From Bacillota bacterium (GTDB lineage: Bacteria > Bacillota_A > Clostridia > Lachnospirales > Lachnospiraceae): DNA of 64,000 nt. The notes under the pieces are model-generated. The model was given only the letters and a program-made list of their open reading frames with translations. It did no database searches and had not been told where the DNA came from. The position numbers were made by a program, and so were the translations under genes. Of the stretch, positions 52,094-61,246 are shown one piece after another. The stretch is taken from positions 27,298-91,297 of the forward strand of contig JAEZSL010000047.1 in NCBI GenBank assembly GCA_023443925.1, written 5' to 3'. The number at the start of each line of letters is the position of its first letter. Positions within the stretch are counted from its first letter, which is position 1.

Positions 52094-54757
52094 TTAGGAT
52101 TTAACTTTATTAAACTGGTATTTTTGATACACCTCATATTTACCTGCCTTTAAAGGTATTTGCAAGTCATGTTTCGTTTGCGTATAACTGAATCCTCCGC
52201 TTTCTAAACTCTTGCCGTTTAAGGTAACATCCTTAGCCTCTGCATTCATAAGCAGCAAATCCGCCTGGGCATGAAAAGGAATGGTAAACTGATAATACAG
52301 GCCGTTTTCTTTATAACACCAGCTGCTTTCATAAAGACCCGCGGCAGTATTTAATGAGGCCTTTGCATACTGAAGCCGGTTATCGGGCTGAGGTGCCAGT
52401 CTGATTTTACGGTACCCCGGATATTCTTCCAGCGGATTAATTCCGCACATATTGCGGTACATCCATTCCACTATAGAACCATAGGTATAATGATTCAGCG
52501 AATTCATACCAAGTTCACCGAAGCTGCCATCCGGAAGTAAGGAATTCCAACGTTCCCATATGGTTGTAGCACCAAGCTTAACCTCATAAAGCCAGCTGGG
52601 AAATTCCTCGTTTAACAGCAGCCTATAGGCCAAATCGTTGCGGCCGTTCTCCGATAATACCCTGCAAAAATAAGGTGTACCAACAAAACCGGTCTTTAGA
52701 TAATATTTATTTTCTTCCAGATTCCTGCACAAATCTTTCAGTATTCTCTCCCGGGCTTCATCCGGAACCAGATTCATAAATAGTGCCAGGATATAAGCGG
52801 TCTGGGTATCTGCCGCCAGCCGTCCTCTGGGGGTAAGAAATTCCTTACAGAAGGCATCCTTTACTTCTTCGGAAAGCTTGCGGTATTCTTCCTCTATGGA
52901 CGCAAGCCCCAGTACAGCCGCTGCCTTTGAGAGTATTTCGGAGGAATATGCATAAAATGCAGTTGCAATTAAGTCCGTAGGAGTTCCGCCGAAGGGATTA
53001 AAATCACCCTGTCCGTCCAGCGCCAGCCAGTCCCCGAAATGAAAACCTGAATTCCACAGCCTGCTGCCGTCATCCTTGCTTCTGATATAGTCTACATAAG
53101 ACTTCATACTGTTTAACTGCTGTTTTAAAATTGCTTTATCACCATAGTGAAGATACAGGTTCCAGGGGATTACCGTTGCCGCCTCCGACCAGGCTGAAGA
53201 GCCTCCCGATAAGAAGCTGTTCTCCCCTTTATGACTTAAATCAAAGCTGGGTACGGTATGGGGAACGATTCCTCCCAGTGATTCCTGTTCCTTAGCCAGA
53301 TCATAAAGAAATTTGTGAAAGAAGGCATCACAATCCATATTCATGCAGGCAGTACCGGAAAACATCTGGGCATCACCAGTCCATCCCATTCTTTCATCAC
53401 GCTGGGGGCAGTCCGTGGGTACATCCAGAAAATTTCCCTTCTGTCCCCATAAGGCATTTAAGAACAAGCGGTTAATCATAGGATTGGAGGTCTCTATATT
53501 ACCGATTTGCTCCATATCGGAATAAACCACACAGCCGGTGAAATCCTCTGTTGTTAATTCGCCTTGCCAACCTTCTACCTTAACATATCGAAAACCGTAG
53601 AAGGTAAAATGAGGCTGAACCTCAACCGACTGGCCATCGGAAGTATATATAAACTCTGCTTTGGCAGTCCGCAGATTTTCTCTGTAAAAACAGCCTTCCT
53701 GCAGTTCTTCGCCGTATTGGAGACTAATTACCGTACCGGCAGGTGCATTGACATGAAAGCTGACCCAGCCTACCATATTCTGTCCCATATCAAGGACGGT
53801 TTCGCCTTTTGGCGTATGTATAACCTGCACCGGTTTATGCTTTTCTTTAATACGGACTGGCAGACTTCTTCTGGCTGAAAGCAGGCTGTAATCCATATCC
53901 AGGATATCTACTCCCTGCCATTCCTCCTCGGAAACCGCTTCAGTAGACCAGCCTTTTTTATATTGTCTGGCATCCTGTATTTCCCCATCATAAATGCTGC
54001 TCCCCAGTATATGCGAAGTTTCGGCTTTCCAGCTTTCATCCGTGATTACTGTCAACGTAGTACCGTCTGTATAAGAAATTATAAGTTCACCAAGAAGGGC
54101 AAACCGGTTGCCGTAGCAGCCCTCCACTTTACCCGTAAAACTGAAACGGCCTTTATACCAGCCGTTACCAAGAAGAGCACCGATACAATTATTCCCTTTC
54201 TGCAGGAACTTCGTCACATCATAGGTCTGGTATTGGACCCAGTTATTATAATTATTACAGTAAGGAGTCAGATATTCCTCACCGATTCTGCTGCCGTTGA
54301 TTTCCGCCTCATATAGACCTAAACCGCATATATAAAGACGTGCACTAGCAACTTCTTTGTCAATCTGAAAACTTTTTCTTAAGAAAGGATGGACAGAAGC
54401 TTCTTCCCAGGAGGGTGTAATCCATTTTCCGGTCCAGGGCTCATCAAGCTTTGCCGTCTCAAACCAGGATATGGGGCTTTCTGTCTCACCAACCTCCGTC
54501 CATACACGGACTCTCCAGTAATATCTGGTACGGGGCTCTAGTTTGATATCCGGGGTATAACCGATACTGTCTATATCCTTTGCTTTGCCGCTGTCATGAA
54601 CCTTACCAAGAAAATCCATATCCAATGCCACCTCAACCTGGGCAGCTAACTGTACCCCAGCCTCCTTAGTTTCGGTAATCCAGCTTAGCACCGGGGCAGA
54701 CAGTTCGTAGCCTAACGGGGTTACAATGCGGTTGCATTTCATAGAAATAATTTTCAA
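52094..54757 (-). CDS. Alpha-L-rhamnosidase, glycoside hydrolase family 78
   Basis: The 887-residue enzyme shows the GH78 arrangement: N-terminal beta domains with 'LGYELSAPVLSWITETKEAGVQ' and 'WTGKWITPSWEE', a jelly-roll part, and an (alpha/alpha)6 barrel. The barrel contains 'VPTDCPQRDERMGWTGDAQMFSG' (around residue 450, with the catalytic acid segment) and a C-terminal beta sandwich. It lacks a signal peptide, so it should act on imported rhamnosyl oligosaccharides or glycosides. It is divergent from the AraC gene at 54875. Confidence 0.95.
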   Translation of the reverse strand: MKIISMKCNRIVTPLGYELSAPVLSWITETKEAGVQLAAQVEVALDMDFLGKVHDSGKAKDIDSIGYTPDIKLEPRTRYYWRVRVWTEVGETESPISWFETAKLDEPWTGKWITPSWEEASVHPFLRKSFQIDKEVASARLYICGLGLYEAEINGSRIGEEYLTPYCNNYNNWVQYQTYDVTKFLQKGNNCIGALLGNGWYKGRFSFTGKVEGCYGNRFALLGELIISYTDGTTLTVITDESWKAETSHILGSSIYDGEIQDARQYKKGWSTEAVSEEEWQGVDILDMDYSLLSARRSLPVRIKEKHKPVQVIHTPKGETVLDMGQNMVGWVSFHVNAPAGTVISLQYGEELQEGCFYRENLRTAKAEFIYTSDGQSVEVQPHFTFYGFRYVKVEGWQGELTTEDFTGCVVYSDMEQIGNIETSNPMINRLFLNALWGQKGNFLDVPTDCPQRDERMGWTGDAQMFSGTACMNMDCDAFFHKFLYDLAKEQESLGGIVPHTVPSFDLSHKGENSFLSGGSSAWSEAATVIPWNLYLHYGDKAILKQQLNSMKSYVDYIRSKDDGSRLWNSGFHFGDWLALDGQGDFNPFGGTPTDLIATAFYAYSSEILSKAAAVLGLASIEEEYRKLSEEVKDAFCKEFLTPRGRLAADTQTAYILALFMNLVPDEARERILKDLCRNLEENKYYLKTGFVGTPYFCRVLSENGRNDLAYRLLLNEEFPSWLYEVKLGATTIWERWNSLLPDGSFGELGMNSLNHYTYGSIVEWMYRNMCGINPLEEYPGYRKIRLAPQPDNRLQYAKASLNTAAGLYESSWCYKENGLYYQFTIPFHAQADLLLMNAEAKDVTLNGKSLESGGFSYTQTKHDLQIPLKAGKYEVYQKYQFNKVKS

Positions 54758-54828
54758 GATGATATCCTCCTTAAAATTGTATATTAGGTTAACTAATTAC
54801 TCTTATTTTATCATTATATATTTTTATT

Positions 54829-54857
54829 TTTACATTTTCCCGGGGGTGTATTATAAT
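54829..54857 (+). promoter_or_regulatory. Promoter of the AraC gene beside GH78
   Basis: TTTACA (54829-54834), a 17-base spacer and TATAAT (54852-54857). The predicted start of transcription falls in the AGGGGG ribosome-binding-site tract, leaving a leader of only about 11 bases. A similar arrangement (TTTACT, 18 bases, TATTAT at 60286-60315) precedes the paralogous AraC gene. Confidence 0.5.
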
Positions 54858-54874
54858 TGTAGGGGGTGAATTTT

Positions 54875-55783
54875 ATGAATGAGAAAACAATCTTCCGGGA
54901 TACCGGTGAGAACTTTTTTAATGACGGGAATTCCATATTTCTAAACTATAATTGTGAGAGTGCAAAACCTCATCTGCATGTGCACGATTTTATTGAGATA
55001 TCTTATGTAGCCTCGGGCTCCGGTATCCATATCCTTGGTGATAAAGAATATAAAGTTAGTAAAGGGGATTTATTTCTAATCAACTACCACATTCCCCATG
55101 AATTCAGATCTTATCCAGGGCCGGCCGCACCGATTACTGTTTACAACTGCGTATTTAAACCGGATTTTATTGATGTGAACCTCCTTGATTATACGGAATT
55201 TACGGATGTGATCCAGTATTTATCTTTCCGCTCTATCTTCTCCCTGGAGACGGATACCCCTGAAGATATCCGGATATTAGGCGGTGAGAACAGCGATTTG
55301 GAAGCCATATATAAAAAAATGCTGGTGGAGTATGACAAGAAGGAGGAGGGATATCTTGAACTGCTTCGGATATACTTAATGGAACTCCTTATTAAGATTT
55401 TCCGTTCTCTGAAAAAGTCGGGCGGCAATGCGAAGGGTATTATGTCTCAGCATGCAAGACTGGTTGAACAGTCCATACAGTATCTGAAACAGAATTATTC
55501 CGTTAATACCAGGCTTTCCGACCTTGCCTCCCAGTCTTTTTTAAGCCCTACTTATTTCTGCAAGCTTTTTAAGGATTATACCGGCATGACGATCTCGGAG
55601 TATGTACAAAGGCTTCGGATCGATGAAGCCTGCAATCTGCTTATATCTTCGGATTATAAAATAATTATAATCGCGGAAATGGTAGGTTATAAAGACATTA
55701 AACATTTTAATGAAGTATTTAAAAAACTTACAGGGATGACACCAAGTGTATATAAAAAATTAAACGGAGCTGATGTAAAATAG
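54875..55783 (+). CDS. AraC-family regulator (first of two paralogues)
   Basis: The 302-residue protein has an N-terminal cupin ('KPHLHVHDFIEISYVASGSGIHI', 'KGDLFLINYHIPHEF') and a C-terminal AraC domain ('TRLSDLASQSFLSPTYFCKLF', 'IIIIAEMVGYKDIKHFNEVF'). It is a close relative of the protein at 60333. It is divergent from GH78 and lies head-on to the GH106-like gene, so both are candidate targets. The ATG at 54875 follows AGGGGG; the GTG at 54866 overlaps that site. Confidence 0.92.
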   Translation: MNEKTIFRDTGENFFNDGNSIFLNYNCESAKPHLHVHDFIEISYVASGSGIHILGDKEYKVSKGDLFLINYHIPHEFRSYPGPAAPITVYNCVFKPDFIDVNLLDYTEFTDVIQYLSFRSIFSLETDTPEDIRILGGENSDLEAIYKKMLVEYDKKEEGYLELLRIYLMELLIKIFRSLKKSGGNAKGIMSQHARLVEQSIQYLKQNYSVNTRLSDLASQSFLSPTYFCKLFKDYTGMTISEYVQRLRIDEACNLLISSDYKIIIIAEMVGYKDIKHFNEVFKKLTGMTPSVYKKLNGADVK

Positions 55784-55846
55784 TATAAACAACTTTACAT
55801 CAGCTCCTGTCAGATGTTCTAATTAAAGTATCAGTTCAGCTCCCTT

Positions 55847-58800
55847 TTAATTGCTGCTATACCTGGATAAAACCGGGGTTTTTAAAACTCCCATTCGTTT
55901 CAGCTGATATTCATAGGCGAATCTTTCATCGCCGGAACGCCAGGAATCGGGGCCAAACCATTCTGTAGTTTCATCACAGTTGTGTACGGCTCCAAACGCA
56001 TTGACTCTGTTTCCGAAAGAAAGTATCTCAATCTCATGTGCTCCCTCACTCAGATAACCTAAATCAGCTTCATAAGGAGCATAAGCTATGGGTATCCACT
56101 CTTTTTTGTCTACCGATACTTTCAGAAGTGGTGCACGGAATTTACTGATCTGCAGTTTATAGTTTCCTGCTTTTGTATTAACCGGTACACGGTATATCAT
56201 ATTACCGGCATAAAAAGGAAGTCCCTGAACCGTGTAGTCCCCAAAATAAATCTGCTCCGGCATAGGCGTCAGTACAGCTTTTCTTCCGGCTGTGCGCACT
56301 CCAAAGTTACCTAAGAGATAACACCATTCCAGATTTGTTTTCCTTCCAAAGGACAGAATGATGTGCAGTATATTTTCTCCCTTTTCAACTTTGCCCAGAG
56401 GAATTTTATTCAGGCATTCATCCACATACCAGCCGCATATCTCTGAGGGAACTTCCCTGCCATTCCAGATAATTTGCGCTTTTTTGGCTTCTTCCATGGC
56501 AAAGTAAACGTCCGCGAAGTCTTCCTCTGATTGTATACGGAATTTCAATTCTACCGTATGTACATCTCCTGCCTCTTCCTTTTGAACCCAGGGCTGAGGA
56601 AAAGCTTCCATTCTTCTTGGATATCCCAGCTTATCCCGAAGTTCATTATCGATTCTCAGGATCTCTTCTGTCTTCTTCCATTCGCCGTTATCCAGACGGT
56701 ATTCAGCCTGATCCAGAAGCAAAACATTTGGTTCCGCAAGCTTTATGCCTGATGGCTGAGCTATTGTTTCTCTCTCCAGAAGAGAAATATGCGGGTTGGT
56801 TTGATTAGCGTAAACTTCTTTCTGAACAGCCATGGGACTTAATTGCAGCAATAAACTGTCCTGCAGATCCATAGTATGTTTTAGCACCGTCCATCCGTTC
56901 TTATAGGAAACCAATTTTTCATGCAATTCTCCGGACTGTGTATCACAGATTACAACAGACCAGTTTCCTTTGATTTTTATTTGATATTCCTCCCGTGAAG
57001 GTACATCCGGCGTATCCGGCTTTTTCCCGTTGGCAATGAAAAGCCATCTTATGTCTCCATCTTCTCTCAACTGATAGAGATACTGTTCCGCTGCTTTTCC
57101 ATCGGATTTTCTGATTTCAAGTTCTCGATGAGTTGACAGGCTGTCTAAAACCGATATTTTATCCATGGGAACTCTGCCGCACTGTTCTCCCAGCTTGATA
57201 CCCTCCGAACTTATTTTAGCATCTACATAACGAGGAAGCTGCCCGGCAAAAATAACCTTGCCTCCCTGTTTAATAAAGTCCTTCAGAATCTGAATTGTAG
57301 TACTGCGCAGTGTTTCGCAGCCCGGCACCAGAATTGCGTCATACTGCATTGCACCGACACATAGCTTATTATCCTTCATCCGGACATTCTGATCCGGCAG
57401 TAAGGATTCCGAAAGATAATCAAAGTCCAGCTGTCCGAACAGCAGCCACTTTGTAATATTTTGAAAATCCTGTTCCAGTGCCTCCCTTACCTGAGCAGTC
57501 TGTTCCTTGGGGCCGAAATGGAGCCAATAGCTTTCCACCGGATGTATGACACCTATCTTGGCAATTACCTTACCTCTCATAAGTGCCGTATTCACTCTGG
57601 CAAAATGATCTTCTACCATTTTATATTCCTGATACCAGGGTGACTGATAGAAAATGGAGGCCGGATAATCTCTCTTGGCTTCTCCCGCCATACTTACCCA
57701 GGAGAGATGATGTACTCTTCTGGTCACTCCCAAAGCAGCCTGCCAGTCTCCCTGGAGTTTATGCCCTCTAAAATCAAAATCCCAATTCGTCACGCCATAC
57801 AATTCACTTAATACACCAGGGCAGCCAAACTGGTGAGCCGCGCTTTGGGCCTGCTTAGCAGTGGTATATTCCCTCCAGTCACACAGCATGTCAATTCCAG
57901 GCTGCTGAAAGCTCCGGTAGGAGCGCATAGCCTCACCCAGTGCTGAAGTCTGGCTGAGCAGGGTAGGTTCCTCCATCATATGACCGGTAAGCATTAAATT
58001 ATGTTCCTGACACCAGCTTCCCAGGGTATCGGCAAAGGAGGCGGCAAATAATTCCGCTATTCCGTCATGATATTGATAGCGCGTACTGGAAATTCTGGAA
58101 TCAGTTTGATCCCATACCACTTCCGGAAAATGCTCCAGAAAGCTTTCCCCATAACGCTTCATGTAAAACTCCTCAAACTCATCGGTGTAAGGCAGGATTA
58201 AAGTTCTTTTTTCTTCTGAGAAATCCAGAGTCTCTTTTCGCTGGAACTGAGGTTCATCCGTAAATATGGAGGGTATGGTTTTCCCGAACTCATTACCCAG
58301 TAAATCAGCGTAAGCCTCATGGGTCACCTCAATAAACCGTTCGATGGCTTTTTTATTTAAGGTATCCACATATGTCTGGTTATTAAACCAGGGAGACGCA
58401 GGTGATATCTGCAGATAGAGGCTCCAGATATCTTCCCCTTTCGTATCCTGTGCTACCGGTTCATACTCAGCCAGCAGCCCATCCTTTAATGTAATCCGGT
58501 AGGTTCTAAGCAGCTGACCATACTCTTTTCCTTCTTCCCTTAGCTCCGCCGGAATAAAGTATAAGTAACGGCTGCGAAAAGCTTCTTCCTTTGTTACAAT
58601 TCCTCCTGCTGCCCCGGAAGGCCAGCGGTCTTCATCATATAAATAGGTCATAAGTCCAAGTCTTTTTCCTTCTTCCGAACACGCCTTAACGTATTCCATA
58701 AACTCTGGCCCCAGGTACTCCGTATCCAGACCTACCCGGCAGTGTATATGAAATCCGCCCATACCCATTTCCTTAAAAAAACTGACCTGTTTTACTAACT

Positions 58801-58897
58801 GTTCTTTATCCAGCCGATTATTCCAGCTCCAGAACGGTGCCCCGCGAAATTCTTCCGTAGGATTTTTAAACTCTTCAATCGTCCATTCTTTTTGCAT
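55847..58897 (-). CDS. Large glycoside hydrolase, GH106-like (putative alpha-L-rhamnosidase)
   Basis: The 1016-residue protein begins 'FRGAPFWSWNNRLDKEQLVKQVSFF', 'GFHIHCRVGLDTEYL' and 'LYDEDRWPSGAAGG' (Y87-G95). These match the TIM-barrel start of GH106-type rhamnosidases and relatives. Middle parts carry 'ILVPGCETL' and 'GKVIFAGQLP', and the C-terminus has beta domains including 'YEVDLGYLSEGAHEIEI'-like sheets. The catalytic glutamates could not be assigned by eye. No signal peptide is seen. The ATG at 58897 lies six bases after the AGGAGT of repeat module A; the longer frame to 58981 is repeat sequence. Confidence 0.82.
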   Translation of the reverse strand: MQKEWTIEEFKNPTEEFRGAPFWSWNNRLDKEQLVKQVSFFKEMGMGGFHIHCRVGLDTEYLGPEFMEYVKACSEEGKRLGLMTYLYDEDRWPSGAAGGIVTKEEAFRSRYLYFIPAELREEGKEYGQLLRTYRITLKDGLLAEYEPVAQDTKGEDIWSLYLQISPASPWFNNQTYVDTLNKKAIERFIEVTHEAYADLLGNEFGKTIPSIFTDEPQFQRKETLDFSEEKRTLILPYTDEFEEFYMKRYGESFLEHFPEVVWDQTDSRISSTRYQYHDGIAELFAASFADTLGSWCQEHNLMLTGHMMEEPTLLSQTSALGEAMRSYRSFQQPGIDMLCDWREYTTAKQAQSAAHQFGCPGVLSELYGVTNWDFDFRGHKLQGDWQAALGVTRRVHHLSWVSMAGEAKRDYPASIFYQSPWYQEYKMVEDHFARVNTALMRGKVIAKIGVIHPVESYWLHFGPKEQTAQVREALEQDFQNITKWLLFGQLDFDYLSESLLPDQNVRMKDNKLCVGAMQYDAILVPGCETLRSTTIQILKDFIKQGGKVIFAGQLPRYVDAKISSEGIKLGEQCGRVPMDKISVLDSLSTHRELEIRKSDGKAAEQYLYQLREDGDIRWLFIANGKKPDTPDVPSREEYQIKIKGNWSVVICDTQSGELHEKLVSYKNGWTVLKHTMDLQDSLLLQLSPMAVQKEVYANQTNPHISLLERETIAQPSGIKLAEPNVLLLDQAEYRLDNGEWKKTEEILRIDNELRDKLGYPRRMEAFPQPWVQKEEAGDVHTVELKFRIQSEEDFADVYFAMEEAKKAQIIWNGREVPSEICGWYVDECLNKIPLGKVEKGENILHIILSFGRKTNLEWCYLLGNFGVRTAGRKAVLTPMPEQIYFGDYTVQGLPFYAGNMIYRVPVNTKAGNYKLQISKFRAPLLKVSVDKKEWIPIAYAPYEADLGYLSEGAHEIEILSFGNRVNAFGAVHNCDETTEWFGPDSWRSGDERFAYEYQLKRMGVLKTPVLSRYSSN

Positions 58898-58970
58898 TTT
58901 AACTCCTATCTGTGCGCTAAGGCGCACGTATTTATCAAGATGTTGAAAAACTGTATTTCGTTTTTTCAAC
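58898..58970 (-). repeat. Module A upstream of the GH106-like gene
   Basis: On the minus strand a hairpin with GTTGAAAAA and TTTTTCAAC arms lies at 58970-58942. The 6-bp GTGCGC/GCGCAC hairpin follows at about 58926-58911, then AGATAGGAGTTAAA directly before the ATG. It is nearly identical to the copy before the pantothenate kinase gene. In the rest of the 362-base gap 58898-59259 an inverted repeat TAACACCT/AGGTGTTA (58986-59010) is the only other structure seen. Confidence 0.85.
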
Positions 58971-59259
58971 CTAATACCCATTGCATAACACCTGGTTTAC
59001 AGAGGTGTTACTGTCACAAAATAAAAGTGTGAAAGAATCAATATGTGGCATTCCTTTCATATATTATATTTTTCTTTCCCAATAACACCCATACTTACCG
59101 TAAGCTCGCCCGGGGTAATGCCCACATAAGTAATAGTTAGTATAACCAAATTAATTATACCCTTTGTAATTTATAATTTCATGGGGCTGTCTTACACTTA
59201 TATGGGGAGCATCTTATGAATTCGTTACGGCTCCATAAGCGTTAATGCCGGCGGCTTTA

Positions 59260-60228
59260 TTAGGATCTGGCTAGCTTGTAAATCAGATCATAGGCAAATT
59301 CCAACTCCTCAAAGGTACAATGGTTCTGGACAAAATGAGTGGTGCAGCACAGAAAGCGTTTGCCCTTTAGTAATTTAAATGCCTTTCTTATTTCATGTTC
59401 TAATTTTTCGTAATTGCCGAAACCCAGGACAGACTGTACACATACCCCGCCCAGAATTGCAAACTTATCACTGTATTTTTGAAGATAAGTTTCATAACTC
59501 ATTCCGGCGGTTTCCTGCCAGGGATGAAGTACATCAAAACCGATATCCAGAACACCGTCCAAAGCTTCATTTATATTACCATCCGAATGCAGGCTCAGGA
59601 ATTTACCTGTTTTTTTAACGTTCTCCGCGATCTTTTTATGACAGGGCAAAATAAACTCTTCAAACATATTTCTGCTGAACATCATACTGTTCTGGGAACC
59701 CCAGTCATCTGAAATATGTATCATATCCACGCCAAGTTCAGCCATAATATTATTAAACTTGATATTCCATTCTGTCTGTCTTTTATAAACTTCTTTTAAT
59801 TCATCCGGATAGAGGATCAAATACATTAAATGGTTTTCTATCCCAAAGGCATCGTTTAAACATTCAAAAATCCCATTGGACTGTACATAACAGAAACGTT
59901 CTCTGTCTTTTCTGTAGAAATTTATCTCGTCTATTATGGATTTATAATCTTCCATCCGGTCTACCGGCTGTAAAGGGATGTCCAGTAAAACCTCCGGGGT
60001 TATTTCCACACCACTTTTTCTCAGCTCATTCAGTTTTTCATGATTAAAGCAGCCAGGACCGCCAAAGAGATGTGCCATATCAAATTCGTACCGGTCCTCA
60101 AAAGCTGTATGGCTCTTGTATTTCGGATTCCCCGCCCAGTCTAAATTCCAGGCAATCCAACCGTATATAGGTGTTCTTCCGGGGTTATTCCCCTTAATGG
60201 TTTCAGAAACTAATTCATAGGATTTCAT
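59260..60228 (-). CDS. Uroporphyrinogen-decarboxylase (URO-D) family protein
   Basis: The 322-residue protein resembles URO-D/MtaA-type barrels: 'VDMIHISDDWGSQNSMMFSRNMFEEFILPCHKKI', 'KTGKFLSLHSDGNINEAL', 'FDVLHPWQET', 'AILGGV'. It lacks the N-terminal arginine-rich substrate loop of true HemE, and no other haem genes are nearby. Such proteins often accompany glycoside-hydrolase and methyltransferase genes in gut clostridia; a cofactor- or methyl-related role is possible. It is divergent from the AraC gene at 60333, 104 bases away. Confidence 0.85.
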   Translation of the reverse strand: MKSYELVSETIKGNNPGRTPIYGWIAWNLDWAGNPKYKSHTAFEDRYEFDMAHLFGGPGCFNHEKLNELRKSGVEITPEVLLDIPLQPVDRMEDYKSIIDEINFYRKDRERFCYVQSNGIFECLNDAFGIENHLMYLILYPDELKEVYKRQTEWNIKFNNIMAELGVDMIHISDDWGSQNSMMFSRNMFEEFILPCHKKIAENVKKTGKFLSLHSDGNINEALDGVLDIGFDVLHPWQETAGMSYETYLQKYSDKFAILGGVCVQSVLGFGNYEKLEHEIRKAFKLLKGKRFLCCTTHFVQNHCTFEELEFAYDLIYKLARS

Positions 60229-60332
60229 TTATTACTCCTTTCAGATTCTTGTCATTTTCTACGATTTATTATACAATAAAATATATTTACTTATTTTGGG
60301 TCATTCTGCTATTATTAAGGGGGTATTTTACC

Positions 60333-61229
60333 ATGCTGGCTTATTATGACAAGGGCGAAGGGTTATTTGTTGATGCTGATATCTTTATAAATAAATGTTT
60401 CATGAAAGAAACCGTTTTACATGCCCACAGCTATATTGAAATTGCTTTTGTCACGGCGGGAAACGGCATTCATAAAATAGGAAACGAAGATTATCTTTGT
60501 AAAAAGGGTGAAGTATATATTATAAATCATGATATTCCCCATCAGTTCATCGCAGAAAGTGACAATGAATTTGAGATTTATAATTGTATTTTTAAGCCTC
60601 AGTTTTTTCAATACTCTTTGATTGACAGCAAGCAGTTTTATAGTGTTACCCATACCTTTTTGCTTAAACTGCTGGATGGAGAGGCAAGCTTTAAAACACC
60701 AAAGATAGCTTTGGAACAAAAGGATTTTTTACGCGCACAGACTCTTTACGATGATATGTTATATGAATTTAACACGAAGGAGGAAGGTTATACCGAAGTT
60801 TTCAGGGCTGATTTAATTAAGCTTATTATACTAATCTTAAGAACTATGAAAAAAGATACGGCCGGCAACAATGTATATAAAAAAAATGACCTTCTTGAAA
60901 AGGTCATTCATTATATTCATGATAATTTCTATAAGGACATTACGATTGAAGAACTGTCTATGATGGCATTTTTAAGCCAATCTCATTTTTGCAGATTGTT
61001 TAAAGAATATTCCGGTATGACAGTAACGGAGTTTACCCAAAGAATCAGGATTAAGGAAGCCTGCCGGCTTCTGTATAAGACTAATAAAAAGATTGCAGAT
61101 ATCGCTGCGGAGGTTGGCTATATCGATATCAAATATTTTAACAGTCTTTTTAAAAAATTAACCGGTCTTACACCAACCGATTATAAAAAGCAAAGTTATA
61201 CTGAGTTTCTGAATAATCTTCATTCATAA
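60333..61229 (+). CDS. AraC-family regulator (second paralogue)
   Basis: The 298-residue protein aligns with the regulator at 54875 along its length: cupin with 'HAHSYIEIAFVTAGNGIHKIG' and 'KKGEVYIINHDIPHQFI', and AraC domain with 'ITIEELSMMAFLSQSHFCRLF' and 'IADIAAEVGYIDIKYFNSLF'. It is divergent from the URO-D gene and probably controls that gene and the GH106-like gene beyond it. The ATG at 60333 follows AAGGGGG; the longer frame to 60249 lies over the promoter. Confidence 0.92.
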   Translation: MLAYYDKGEGLFVDADIFINKCFMKETVLHAHSYIEIAFVTAGNGIHKIGNEDYLCKKGEVYIINHDIPHQFIAESDNEFEIYNCIFKPQFFQYSLIDSKQFYSVTHTFLLKLLDGEASFKTPKIALEQKDFLRAQTLYDDMLYEFNTKEEGYTEVFRADLIKLIILILRTMKKDTAGNNVYKKNDLLEKVIHYIHDNFYKDITIEELSMMAFLSQSHFCRLFKEYSGMTVTEFTQRIRIKEACRLLYKTNKKIADIAAEVGYIDIKYFNSLFKKLTGLTPTDYKKQSYTEFLNNLHS

Positions 61230-61246
61230 CGATTCAGATCCTTTTA

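Noticed and set aside
59260..60228. HemE (true uroporphyrinogen decarboxylase)
   Set aside because: No other haem-synthesis gene is near, and the N-terminal substrate-binding arginines of HemE were not found; only the family fold is supported.
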